From the NCBI GenBank assembly GCA_009704445.1, contig WLED01000025.1:1-12657 (forward strand): a stretch of 12,657 bases of DNA, written 5' to 3'. Shown here in pieces: positions 1-7,087 of this stretch; the first letter of the stretch is position 1, and the number at the start of each line of letters is the position of its first letter. Source of the DNA: Actinomycetota bacterium. GTDB lineage: Bacteria; Actinomycetota; Actinomycetes; Nanopelagicales; Nanopelagicaceae. The notes under the pieces were generated by a model. The model saw only the letters and a list, made by a program, of their open reading frames with translations. It was not told the DNA's origin and ran no database searches. Made by a program: the position numbers and the translations under genes.

Positions 1-129
1 GGAAAGCGCCACTTACTTGAGCGCAAGTCTTCACGAGTGACTCGTCGTCTTTCGACAGAGTCAGCCGCTAAACCAACCGTCGCAGTAACTGCCAAGCGCA
101 TGCTTGGTTTGACGTCAGGGGTCAGTTAA
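1..129 (+). CDS. rpmI: 50S ribosomal protein L35, 3' end (partial)
   Basis: The first 42 codons in frame 1 run without a stop to TAA at 127-129 and encode the C-terminal two thirds of ribosomal protein L35, a small basic protein of the large ribosomal subunit. The stretch GKRHLLERKSSRVTRRLS is the typical L35 core, and the tail contains KRMLGL as in other L35 proteins. The family is usually about 64 residues, so roughly 20 residues lie left of the window. The stop codon directly abuts the rplT start, the usual rpmI-rplT arrangement; infC would be expected upstream, which is inference. Confidence 0.93.
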   Translation, partial: GKRHLLERKSSRVTRRLSTESAAKPTVAVTAKRMLGLTSGVS

Positions 130-489
130 ATGAGAGTAAAACGTGGAGTTCACGCAGCCAAGAAGCGTCGTACAACTTTAGAGCGCGCCAGCGGTTATCG
201 CGGTCAACGCTCTCGTCTTTTCACAAAGGCGAAGGAGCAAGTTACGCACTCAATGGTTTATGCCTTCAATGACCGTAAAGACAAGAAAGGCGATTTCCGT
301 CGCTTATGGATTCAACGAATTAATGCAGGTTGCCGTGAACACGGTCTTACATATAACCGCTTCATCCAAGGTCTCAAAGCTTCAGGTGTAGAGGTAGATC
401 GTCGCGTTCTTTCCGAGCTTGCAACTAATGATCCTGCTACTTTCAAAACACTTGTAGATGTAGCTCGCAAGAGCCTTGCATCTGCATAA
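130..489 (+). CDS. rplT: 50S ribosomal protein L20
   Basis: This encodes ribosomal protein L20 (119 aa, normal length), an early-assembly 23S rRNA-binding protein of the large subunit. The N-terminus MRVKRGVHAAKKRR and the segments SGYRGQRSRLF, YAFNDRK, FRRLWIQRINA and YNRFIQGLK are hallmarks of the family; the basic N-terminal tail threads into rRNA and the C-terminal globular half starts near residue 60. The ATG follows the rpmI stop with no gap, and AGGGG at 117-121 provides a well-spaced ribosome binding site. It is co-transcribed with rpmI. In many bacteria L20 represses its own operon from the infC-rpmI leader, which lies outside this window. The 3' end contains AAGAGCCTT (469-477), which can pair with sequence in the next gene. 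Confidence 0.97.
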   Translation: MRVKRGVHAAKKRRTTLERASGYRGQRSRLFTKAKEQVTHSMVYAFNDRKDKKGDFRRLWIQRINAGCREHGLTYNRFIQGLKASGVEVDRRVLSELATNDPATFKTLVDVARKSLASA

Positions 490-499
490 AAATCTTCTA

Positions 500-1309
500 A
501 TGATAGAGAGCCTTAACTCGCCGCATATCGCGCGAGTTAAGGCTCTTATTAGTTCACGAGGTGTTAAAGAGCGTAAAAACTCTGGGCTCTTTATCGCTGA
601 AGGCCTGCAATGTGCAAAAGAGGCATTATCAAGTGCGCCCAGCAAAAATGGATTTAGGGGCCCTGCAGTAGAGACATTGTTTCTGACTCGAAATGGCCGC
701 GCCAAGTTGGAACAAGTTCAAGATATTCACTTGGACAGTGCAATAAATATTGTTGATGTGAGCGATGAAGTCATGAAGGAAATGTCTGAGACGATCACTC
801 CTCAAGGGGTTCTTGCCGTTTGCTCAATTCCAAAGAATGAATTTTCCTCGATGAAACTCGATGGGAATCGTCACTACATTTATCTCTCAGAAATTCAAGA
901 TCCAGGCAATGCCGGAACAATTCTTCGTTCAGCGGACGCATTTGGAATGGATGGTGTAATCACCTCTCCGGGCAGCGTGGACATGTTTTCCCCAAAAGTT
1001 GTGAGGAGCACCGCAGGTTCCTTGTGGCACTTACCGGTTTTTGAATCGATAGAGCTTTCAGACGTTGTGAAACAAGGGGTTCAGGCGATATCACTTGGCG
1101 CAGAAGGTAAAAAACCTTTAAGTGATTTCGAACCTACTGGCGATGTAGTCGCAATATTTGGAAATGAAGCCCGTGGGCTTTCATCCATAGAATCAATGAA
1201 TGGGGTTGAGATAGTAAACATACCCATGCTGGGAGATGCAGAAAGTCTTAATCTATCGGCTGCCGCAACGATAGTGATGTATCACTTTTCTTTGTTGCAA
1301 GCCAAATAA
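500..1309 (+). CDS. TrmH/SpoU-family RNA 2'-O-methyltransferase (TsnR-like)
   Basis: This is a SPOUT-class RNA methyltransferase (269 aa), expected to move a methyl group from S-adenosylmethionine to a ribose 2'-OH in rRNA or tRNA. Residues 1-110 resemble the N-terminal substrate-binding domain (SLNSPHIARVKAL, then GLFIAEG). The C-terminal knotted domain shows all three family motifs: NAGTILRSADAFG at 137-149, IFGNEARGLS at 219-228 and IPMLGDAESLNLSAAATI at 241-258. It sits after rplT, as tsnR does in mycobacteria, but the exact RNA target cannot be read from sequence. The ATG at 500 lies 10 bases after the rplT stop and was chosen because the family motif begins right after it; an in-frame TTG at 476 would lie inside rplT. 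No clear Shine-Dalgarno sequence precedes the ATG, and the early codons form a long hairpin. Confidence 0.9.
   Translation: MIESLNSPHIARVKALISSRGVKERKNSGLFIAEGLQCAKEALSSAPSKNGFRGPAVETLFLTRNGRAKLEQVQDIHLDSAINIVDVSDEVMKEMSETITPQGVLAVCSIPKNEFSSMKLDGNRHYIYLSEIQDPGNAGTILRSADAFGMDGVITSPGSVDMFSPKVVRSTAGSLWHLPVFESIELSDVVKQGVQAISLGAEGKKPLSDFEPTGDVVAIFGNEARGLSSIESMNGVEIVNIPMLGDAESLNLSAAATIVMYHFSLLQAK
506..547 (+). terminator. Long stem-loop in the first codons of the methyltransferase gene, possible terminator/attenuator
   Basis: Bases 507-520 and 533-546 are perfectly complementary (14 bp, core GAGCCTTAACTCG / CGAGTTAAGGCTC), extended by one G-U pair (506/547), with a 12-base loop at 521-532. A short, interrupted U-rich run (CTTATT) follows. 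Position right after the ribosomal protein genes suggests an intrinsic terminator or attenuator, yet it lies wholly inside the coding part of the next gene, starting 4 bases after the ATG. The pairing is directly visible; the function is inferred. It could instead limit translation initiation of the methyltransferase. Confidence 0.5.
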
Positions 1310-1328
1310 ATCAACTTTAGGACCACTG

Positions 1329-1373
1329 CGAAGCGCTCTTCGATGGAAATCGTCGAGGCCCAAAACCATCGAA
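1329..1373 (+). promoter_or_regulatory. Two mutually exclusive stem-loops in the region before pheS
   Basis: CGAAG (1329-1333) pairs with CTTCG (1338-1342) around a 4-base loop. The right arm of that hairpin is shared with an 8-bp perfect stem formed by TTCGATGG (1339-1346) and CCATCGAA (1366-1373). The two cannot form together. Neither has a run of T after it. This could be the end-of-transcript structure for the upstream gene or a switch in a longer pheS transcript. No Phe-rich leader peptide and no T-box motif are visible. Confidence 0.35.
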
Positions 1374-1377
1374 TATC

Positions 1378-1413
1378 CCGACCTAGTAAAGTCTCAACGG
1401 ATAGAATTGGTTC
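1378..1413 (+). promoter_or_regulatory. Putative leaderless promoter of pheST
   Basis: TAGAAT at 1402-1407 fits the actinobacterial TANNNT -10 element. It ends 6 bases before the pheS ATG (1414), so transcription would start at or next to the A of the start codon. The -35 region is weak (CCGACC at 1378-1383, 18-base spacing). No Shine-Dalgarno sequence precedes the ATG, which agrees with a leaderless mRNA. Inferred from pattern only. Confidence 0.45.
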
Positions 1414-2421
1414 ATGCGCGCCGAAGAGATATCAGCATGGGTAAATGAAGCAAAAGAGGCGTGTGCGTCAGCGAAGGATCTCGATTCCCTCAAGTCTGTA
1501 CGAACGGCTCATGTTGGGGATAAGGCACCGATCTCCCTTGCATCTCGAGCACTTGGCTCCATGTCGGCTGAGGACAAAGTTGTTTTTGGAAAGTTAATCG
1601 GTGAAGCCAAAGCTTCAATTTCTGAGTTCATTATGGGAGCCACAAAAAAGTTAGAGGCGCAACGAGATCAGAAAATTCTTCTTGAAGAGGTTGTAGATGT
1701 CACTCTTCCGTTAAACCGTAGACACCGTGGCGGACTTCATCCAATTACGATCATTAAAAACGAAATTTCTGATTTCTTTATTGAACAAGGTTTTGCTGTT
1801 GAAGAAGGCCCTGAACTTGAGTCCGGTTGGTTGAATTTCGATGCTTTGAACATTCCAGCGGACCACCCGGCGCGAACAATGCAAGATACATTTTTTATAG
1901 AACCTGTTGAGTCAGGCATGGTTCTTAGAACGCACACATCACCCGTTCAAGTCAGAACAATGCTTACTCAAGAACCACCGATCTATGTTGTTTGCCCCGG
2001 ACGCACTTTTCGAGCCGATGAACTTGATGCAACGCATAGCCCCGTATTTCATCAGGTAGAGGGCTTAGTAATTGATAAAGGCATAACCATGGCCCATCTC
2101 AAGGGCGTTCTAGATAACTTTGCACGACACATGTTTGGTCCTAATGTCACCACACGTTTGAGGCCCTCATTTTTCCCCTTTACAGAGCCAAGTGCAGAAG
2201 TTGATGTGTTTTTTAACAACCGCTGGATCGAATGGGGCGGTTGCGGAATGGTGAATCCAAAAGTTCTAGCTACATGTGGAATTAATAGCGAAATTTACAG
2301 TGGCTTTGCATTTGGAATGGGACTCGAGAGAACTCTCATGGTCAGACATTCAATTACCGATATGCATGACATCGTTGAGGGTGACATTAGATTTACTCGA
2401 CAGTTTGGAGTAGGGCTCTAA
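1414..2421 (+). CDS. pheS: Phenylalanyl-tRNA synthetase alpha subunit
   Basis: This is the catalytic subunit of the heterotetrameric phenylalanyl-tRNA synthetase, which charges tRNA-Phe in the cytoplasm (335 aa, normal length). Residues 1-90 form the helical, coiled-coil-like tRNA-binding arm. The class II catalytic core follows: HP at 109-110 opens motif 1, motif 2 is GRTFRADELDATHSPVFHQ at 196-214, GGCGMVNPKVL lies at 275-285, and motif 3 is GFAFGMGLERTLMVRH at 297-312. The ATG at 1414 is preceded by a -10-like TAGAAT and no ribosome binding site, so translation may be leaderless. The stop overlaps the pheT start by one base (TAATG), coupling the two subunits. All expected motifs are intact. 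Confidence 0.97.
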   Translation: MRAEEISAWVNEAKEACASAKDLDSLKSVRTAHVGDKAPISLASRALGSMSAEDKVVFGKLIGEAKASISEFIMGATKKLEAQRDQKILLEEVVDVTLPLNRRHRGGLHPITIIKNEISDFFIEQGFAVEEGPELESGWLNFDALNIPADHPARTMQDTFFIEPVESGMVLRTHTSPVQVRTMLTQEPPIYVVCPGRTFRADELDATHSPVFHQVEGLVIDKGITMAHLKGVLDNFARHMFGPNVTTRLRPSFFPFTEPSAEVDVFFNNRWIEWGGCGMVNPKVLATCGINSEIYSGFAFGMGLERTLMVRHSITDMHDIVEGDIRFTRQFGVGL

Positions 2422-4877
2422 TGCGCGCTCCTTTATCCTGGATTAAAGAATTCGTGGAAATTCCTGCAAAGGTAACACCAGAAGAGGTATCCGATGCACT
2501 CATTCGCGTTGGCTTCGAAGTAGAAGAGATAATCAAACAAGGCTCAGACTTAACGGGACCTCTTAAATTCGCAAAGGTACTTTCCATAGAGGAGTTAACA
2601 GAGCACAAAAAACCTATTCGCTACGTCGGCCTAGATTGTGGTGAAGGTTCAGACCGTTATGTTATTTGCGGTGCTACAAATTTTTCAGTCGGAGATATTG
2701 TGGTAGCTGCCCTTCCAGGAGCCGTCTTACCTGGCGGATTCGCAATTTCTGCCCGTGAAACCTATGGAAAGACGTCAAATGGAATGATCTGTTCTGGTCG
2801 AGAACTGGGTCTAAGTGACGATCATGCTGGAATTCTTGTTTTTAATCAGGATCAAGCACCTGTAGGAATGGATGCAGTTAAAGGTCTCGAGATTAATGAT
2901 GTGATTTTTGATATTGCAATCAATCCTGACCGTGGTTATGCATTAAGCATTCGCGGTATTTCTCGAGAAGTAGCTGCTTCTTTAAATCTTCCCTACAAAG
3001 ATCCTGTAGACCGATTGCGTGAGCTGAGCTTCCCTGAGACTGGCAAAGGAGTTACCGCTGCAATCGAGGATAAATCGACATCATCTGTTTTCTATTTAAG
3101 GACTCTCAGTAATTTTGACCCAACTGCGACAACACCGTTATGGATGCGCAGACGTATAGAAAAAATGGGTATGCGTTCGATCTCTCTCGTCGTCGACATT
3201 ACTAATTACGTCATGCTTGAGTTAGGTCAGCCACTTCATGCATTTGATAAATCCAAGTTAAAGGGCGGATTAACCATTAAGAGGGCTGGAAAAGTTTCTA
3301 AGTTCATTACCCTGGATGGTCAAGAGCGAACCCTGGATCCAGATGACTTGATGGTTTGCGATGAACAACAGCCTCTTTCTATAGCAGGAACTATGGGTGG
3401 TCAGTACTCCGAGATTTCCGCATCTACAACTGAGATTGCACTTGAAGCTGCAGTCTTTAACCAAATTTGCATTGCAAAGAATTCTCGCAGACATAAACTT
3501 TCGTCAGAAGCATCACGACGGTTAGAACGTGGCGTGGATCCATTTCTCCCTCAATTCGCATCTGCGAGATTTGTTCAACTTTTGACCGAACACAGTTCGG
3601 CAGTTCACGTTGCCACTAATGTTGCCGGTCAGCCAACGTTACCGGCCAAAATCGAGATGAACCCTGAGTATGTTTCAAAAACTCTGGGTTTTCCCGTTAG
3701 TTCAAAAGAGGTATCACAACAGCTCAGAACAGTCGGATGTGAAATAGACGAGAAAAGTTTCTCAGTGCAACCTCCTTCTTGGAGATTGGATCTGCACACC
3801 CCCGCGGACTTAACAGAAGAAGTTGCGCGAATGATCGGCTATGACAAAATCCCATCAATACTTCCACCGCGTCCTCTTCATGCCTCGCTTACGCCTTCAC
3901 AAAAAAGACGCAAGAACATTTCACTGTTTCTGGCCAATCGGGGATTTGCAGAAGTTCAAACTTTTCCATTTACGAATCAATCAACAATAGATTCGATGGG
4001 ATTCGTTGGAGAACGAGCATCAACATATAAGTTAGCTAACCCAATGTCAGATGAATTGCCGCTTATGCGCGTTCATTTAGTGCCGGGACTGATAGAGGTA
4101 GCGGCAAGAAACATAAGCAGAGGTGCAAAGGATTTTGCTATTTTTGAAATGGGTTCAATTTTTAGAAGTTCACAAGTTTTGAAACCGGCCTTTTCACCAG
4201 AAGTAGGAAAACGTCCAAGTAAAGACGATATAAAAAAGATATTTGACTCGATTCCGCCACAGGGTTTGCATGTTGCGGGTCTCTTGGTTGGTAAAACCGA
4301 GAATGAAGATTGGCAAGGAAAACCTCGAAGCTTTAATTGGCAAGATGCGATTTCATACGCGCAAGAAATCCTCGATCTTTGTAACCTTGAATGGACTGTG
4401 GAGCGCTCAGATTTCGCACCTTGGCACCCTGGAAGATGCGCAGAAATTCTTGTAGACGGAAAGGCCGTGGCTCATGCTGGCGAACTTCATCCCCGTATAA
4501 TTGCCGCCTATGGATTACCTGAACGCAGTTCTGCCTTTGCGGTCGCACTCAGTGCTTTGCCGCAATCACAACTAGTTCGACCAAGCACGGTTGGAACTAT
4601 GCCGGCTGCTGTCCAAGATGTTGCACTGATTGTCGATGAGAAAGTGACAGCAAAAGAGGTTGAAGATGCTTTACGCAAGGGTGCTGGACCTTTATTGGAA
4701 TCGATAACTCTTTTTGATCGCTATGACAAAATTGGGGATGGCAAGATTTCTTTAGCCTTTACATTGGTTTTCCGAGATCAGAATCGAACACTCACTGGTG
4801 ATGAAGTCAGCGCCATGAGGGAAAGTGCAACATTGACGGCCACAAAAACCTGTGGAGCTGTAGCCCGTACCGCATAA
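2421..4877 (+). CDS. pheT: Phenylalanyl-tRNA synthetase beta subunit
   Basis: This is the beta subunit of phenylalanyl-tRNA synthetase (818 aa, full length), which recognises and edits tRNA-Phe and completes the alpha2-beta2 enzyme. In order it shows an N-terminal tRNA-binding OB-fold (about 40-150, with ICGATNFSVGDIVVAALPG), the B3/B4 editing domain (about 210-385, with VVDITNYVMLELGQPLHAFD at 258-277 and HKLSSEASRRLERGVDP), a B5 domain (about 405-480), a core-like domain, and a C-terminal ferredoxin-like anticodon-binding domain (about 725-818, with VQDVALIVDE and LAFTLVFRDQNRTLT). GGAG at 2407-2410 may help initiation, and the start shares a base with the pheS stop. The TAA stop at 4875-4877 lies inside an ArgR-type palindrome that controls the next operon. 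Confidence 0.97.
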   Translation: MRAPLSWIKEFVEIPAKVTPEEVSDALIRVGFEVEEIIKQGSDLTGPLKFAKVLSIEELTEHKKPIRYVGLDCGEGSDRYVICGATNFSVGDIVVAALPGAVLPGGFAISARETYGKTSNGMICSGRELGLSDDHAGILVFNQDQAPVGMDAVKGLEINDVIFDIAINPDRGYALSIRGISREVAASLNLPYKDPVDRLRELSFPETGKGVTAAIEDKSTSSVFYLRTLSNFDPTATTPLWMRRRIEKMGMRSISLVVDITNYVMLELGQPLHAFDKSKLKGGLTIKRAGKVSKFITLDGQERTLDPDDLMVCDEQQPLSIAGTMGGQYSEISASTTEIALEAAVFNQICIAKNSRRHKLSSEASRRLERGVDPFLPQFASARFVQLLTEHSSAVHVATNVAGQPTLPAKIEMNPEYVSKTLGFPVSSKEVSQQLRTVGCEIDEKSFSVQPPSWRLDLHTPADLTEEVARMIGYDKIPSILPPRPLHASLTPSQKRRKNISLFLANRGFAEVQTFPFTNQSTIDSMGFVGERASTYKLANPMSDELPLMRVHLVPGLIEVAARNISRGAKDFAIFEMGSIFRSSQVLKPAFSPEVGKRPSKDDIKKIFDSIPPQGLHVAGLLVGKTENEDWQGKPRSFNWQDAISYAQEILDLCNLEWTVERSDFAPWHPGRCAEILVDGKAVAHAGELHPRIIAAYGLPERSSAFAVALSALPQSQLVRPSTVGTMPAAVQDVALIVDEKVTAKEVEDALRKGAGPLLESITLFDRYDKIGDGKISLAFTLVFRDQNRTLTGDEVSAMRESATLTATKTCGAVARTA

Positions 4878-4906
4878 TTATGCATTACCTTGCATAATTA
4901 TAGATT
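4869..4906 (+). promoter_or_regulatory. Tandem ArgR operator (two ARG boxes)
   Basis: GCATAATTATGC at 4872-4883 is a perfect 12-base palindrome. The same sequence recurs at 4892-4903 with only its last two bases changed (GCATAATTATAG). Centre-to-centre distance is 20 bp, about two helical turns on one DNA face, as in paired 18-bp ARG boxes bound by an ArgR hexamer. The first box covers the pheT stop codon and the second covers the -35 region of the argC promoter. An argR gene lies in the same operon. Binding itself is inferred. Confidence 0.82.
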
Positions 4907-4925
4907 ATCCCTTAGTATTGAGCCC
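4890..4925 (+). promoter_or_regulatory. Putative leaderless promoter of the arg operon
   Basis: TTGCAT (4890-4895) and TAGTAT (4913-4918) are separated by exactly 17 bases and resemble -35 and -10 elements. The -10 ends 7 bases before the argC ATG (4926), so the transcript would begin about at the start codon, and no Shine-Dalgarno sequence is present. The -35 element sits inside the second ARG box, so ArgR would block RNA polymerase directly. A second TANNNT hexamer (TAGATT, 4901-4906) is a weaker alternative. Confidence 0.6.
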
Positions 4926-5948
4926 ATGAAAATAGGTGTCATCGGTGCTAGCGGGTATGCAGGGGGAGAGCTTCTGCGATTATTGTCAAAGCACCCAGTT
5001 TTTGAAGTTACCGTTATTACGGCCCATTCTCATGCAGGAGATCAGATTCTTTCTGTGCATCCTCAGTTACAAAGCTACGGGCAGCGCCGTTTTCAAAGTA
5101 ACGAAGAAGTCAACTTTATTGATTTGGATCTGGTTTTCCTCGCACTTCCACACGGTGAATCTGCAGCAATTGTTGCAAAGATTCCATCGTCAGTAAAAGT
5201 GGTTGACCTTGGTGCCGATTTTCGATTGAGCGATAAGTCTGCCTGGGAGAAGTATTACGGTGGTAACCATGCAGGGGCCTGGATTTATGGTTTGCCTGAA
5301 TTATCACCAGGTCATAAAAATGCAATAGCTCAAGAAACCAGAGTGGCTAATCCTGGTTGCTATGCGACATCAATTTCACTTGGTATTGCACCAGCAATCG
5401 GATTTGTTGATGCCACTGACATAGTTGTTGTTGCCGCATCTGGAACAACTGGAGCGGGAAGAAACGCAAAGATAAATCTCATTGCAAGCGAGGTAATGGG
5501 TTCGTTGACTTCGTACAAGTTCGGCGGAATTCATCAACACACACCAGAAATTGAACAAGCGATAACGACTCTGAGCAAAGATAAAGCCAAAATTTCCTTT
5601 ACACCGATTCTTGCGCCAATGCCTCGCGGAATACTCTCTACAATTACAGCGAAATTGACGTCAGATGTCTCGCTAGAAAAACTCCATGAGAAGTTTAAGG
5701 CCTACTATTCTGAGCACCCATTTGTTCACGTGCTACCTATAGGCGAGATGCCAAAAACGAGTTCGGTCATAGGGACCAACATTGTGCTCATGCAGATAGC
5801 AATTGATGAGAATACAAATCGTTTAGTCGTATCAGTTGCAATTGATAATCTCGGAAAAGGCGCTGCAGGACAGGCTATTCAAAATGCCAACATAATTGCT
5901 GGTATCGATGAAACAACAGGACTAATGCACGATGGGATAGGCGCGTGA
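4926..5948 (+). CDS. argC: N-acetyl-gamma-glutamyl-phosphate reductase
   Basis: ArgC reduces N-acetylglutamyl phosphate to N-acetylglutamate semialdehyde with NADPH, the third step of ornithine synthesis. The protein (340 aa) begins MKIGVIGASGYAGGELLRLL; GASGYAG at 7-13 is the dinucleotide-binding loop. ANPGCYATS places the catalytic cysteine at 145, and HQHTPEIE at 203-210 is the conserved histidine segment, with Gln where Arg is common. The ATG at 4926 was chosen because the Rossmann strand starts right there; a longer in-frame start at 4890 would run through the operator. It is first in the arg operon, probably leaderless and ArgR-repressed. Its stop overlaps the argJ GTG by 4 bases (GTGA). 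Confidence 0.96.
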   Translation: MKIGVIGASGYAGGELLRLLSKHPVFEVTVITAHSHAGDQILSVHPQLQSYGQRRFQSNEEVNFIDLDLVFLALPHGESAAIVAKIPSSVKVVDLGADFRLSDKSAWEKYYGGNHAGAWIYGLPELSPGHKNAIAQETRVANPGCYATSISLGIAPAIGFVDATDIVVVAASGTTGAGRNAKINLIASEVMGSLTSYKFGGIHQHTPEIEQAITTLSKDKAKISFTPILAPMPRGILSTITAKLTSDVSLEKLHEKFKAYYSEHPFVHVLPIGEMPKTSSVIGTNIVLMQIAIDENTNRLVVSVAIDNLGKGAAGQAIQNANIIAGIDETTGLMHDGIGA

Positions 5949-7087
5949 AACTCCCTAAAGGCTTTATATCTGGGTCTACTTCGGCCGGACTAAAAAGTAA
6001 CGGTGCATTAGATCTGACGATTATTCAGAATCTGGGTCCTCAATTTTTTTGTTCAGCGGTGTTTACTTCAAATAAGGTTGTTGCCGCACCTGTGATTTGG
6101 TCGAAGCAGGTAGCTTCTGAAGGAACGGCTCATGCAATTGTTTTGAACTCAGGCGGAGCGAACGCATGCACAGGCTCACAAGGTTTTGCAGACACGCATC
6201 AAACTGCTGAGCATGTAGCTAATTGTCTAGATATCTCCTCCAGTGATGTTCTCGTCTGTTCCACAGGAATTATCGGCGAGTTTCTACCGATGAAGAAAAT
6301 AATCGACGGTATCACTCAGATTTCAGCCTCTATGAGTGATGACGGTTTAGATAGCAGCGCCCAAGCGATCATGACTACTGATTCAGTTCCCAAGATAGCC
6401 AACATCGAAAGCGAGGGCGTCGTTTTCTCAGGGATAGCAAAAGGTGCGGGGATGTTAGCCCCGGCTTTAGCAACCATGCTGTGTGTTGTAATGACCGATG
6501 CTGTTGTCTCAGATAATGCAAAGATGATTTTTGCAGAAGTTATTGATCGCAGCTTCAATCGAATGGACTCCGATGGTTGTACGTCTACAAATGACACTGT
6601 TGTGTTTATGTCATCTGCAGCTAGTGGCAAATCTCTTTCGGATGGGCAATTGACAGAGTATTTATCAAAAATTTGCGCAGATCTGGTTGCTCAATTAATC
6701 ACAGATGCAGAAGGCTCTTCCAAAACGGTAGAAATCAACGTCATCAATGCAAATACTGAAACAGAGGCAGTAGAGATTGCTCGTTCATGTGCTCGAAACA
6801 ATCTTCTAAAGGCCGCTATTTTCGGTGGTGACCCTAATTGGGGAAGAGTATTGGCAGCTGTAGGTACTGCTTCAGCTGAAATGAATCCCTTGACAATTGA
6901 TGTGCGGCTTAATGGGGTTCAAGTCTGTACGGATAGTGCTCCTGATCAGGATAAATCATTAGTAGATTTTTCGGAACGTTTAGTAACGATCGATATTGAC
7001 ATGAAGTTTGGGTCAGCGCGTGCCACGGTTCTAACCAATGATTTAACGCACGCGTATGTTCACGAGAATTCGGCGTATTCAACATGA
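5945..7087 (+). CDS. argJ: Glutamate N-acetyltransferase / ornithine acetyltransferase
   Basis: ArgJ transfers the acetyl group from N-acetylornithine to glutamate, releasing ornithine and recycling acetylglutamate; some members also use acetyl-CoA, which sequence cannot decide here. The protein (380 aa) is an Ntn-type enzyme that cuts itself into two chains. The cleavage motif KGAGMLAPALATML is intact, placing the break between Ala176 and the nucleophile Thr177. Other family marks are STGIIGEFLPM (106-116), the DGCTSTNDT segment and FGGDPNWGRVLAAVG near residues 294-308. The start is a GTG overlapping the argC stop; no strong ribosome binding site is seen, so coupling is likely. Its presence with no argA or argE here indicates the cyclic acetyl-recycling route. 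It ends in a 4-base overlap with argB (ATGA). Confidence 0.95.
   Translation: MKLPKGFISGSTSAGLKSNGALDLTIIQNLGPQFFCSAVFTSNKVVAAPVIWSKQVASEGTAHAIVLNSGGANACTGSQGFADTHQTAEHVANCLDISSSDVLVCSTGIIGEFLPMKKIIDGITQISASMSDDGLDSSAQAIMTTDSVPKIANIESEGVVFSGIAKGAGMLAPALATMLCVVMTDAVVSDNAKMIFAEVIDRSFNRMDSDGCTSTNDTVVFMSSAASGKSLSDGQLTEYLSKICADLVAQLITDAEGSSKTVEINVINANTETEAVEIARSCARNNLLKAAIFGGDPNWGRVLAAVGTASAEMNPLTIDVRLNGVQVCTDSAPDQDKSLVDFSERLVTIDIDMKFGSARATVLTNDLTHAYVHENSAYST

Noticed and set aside
476..499. Earlier in-frame TTG start for the methyltransferase at 476
   Set aside because: It lies inside rplT with no ribosome binding site, and the family motif begins right after the ATG at 500.
1343..1441. Small open frame from ATG 1343 as a leader peptide for pheS
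   Set aside because: It contains no phenylalanine codon, overlaps the pheS coding region and has no ribosome binding site, so it does not look like an attenuation peptide.
4243..4455. Alternative-frame open stretches inside pheT (and similar ones inside argC, argJ, argD and argH)
   Set aside because: They are shadows of conserved full-length genes and show no independent signals.
4890..4925. Upstream in-frame start for argC at 4890
   Set aside because: It would translate through the ArgR operator and promoter and add 12 residues before the Rossmann strand MKIGVIGASG, which homologues lack.
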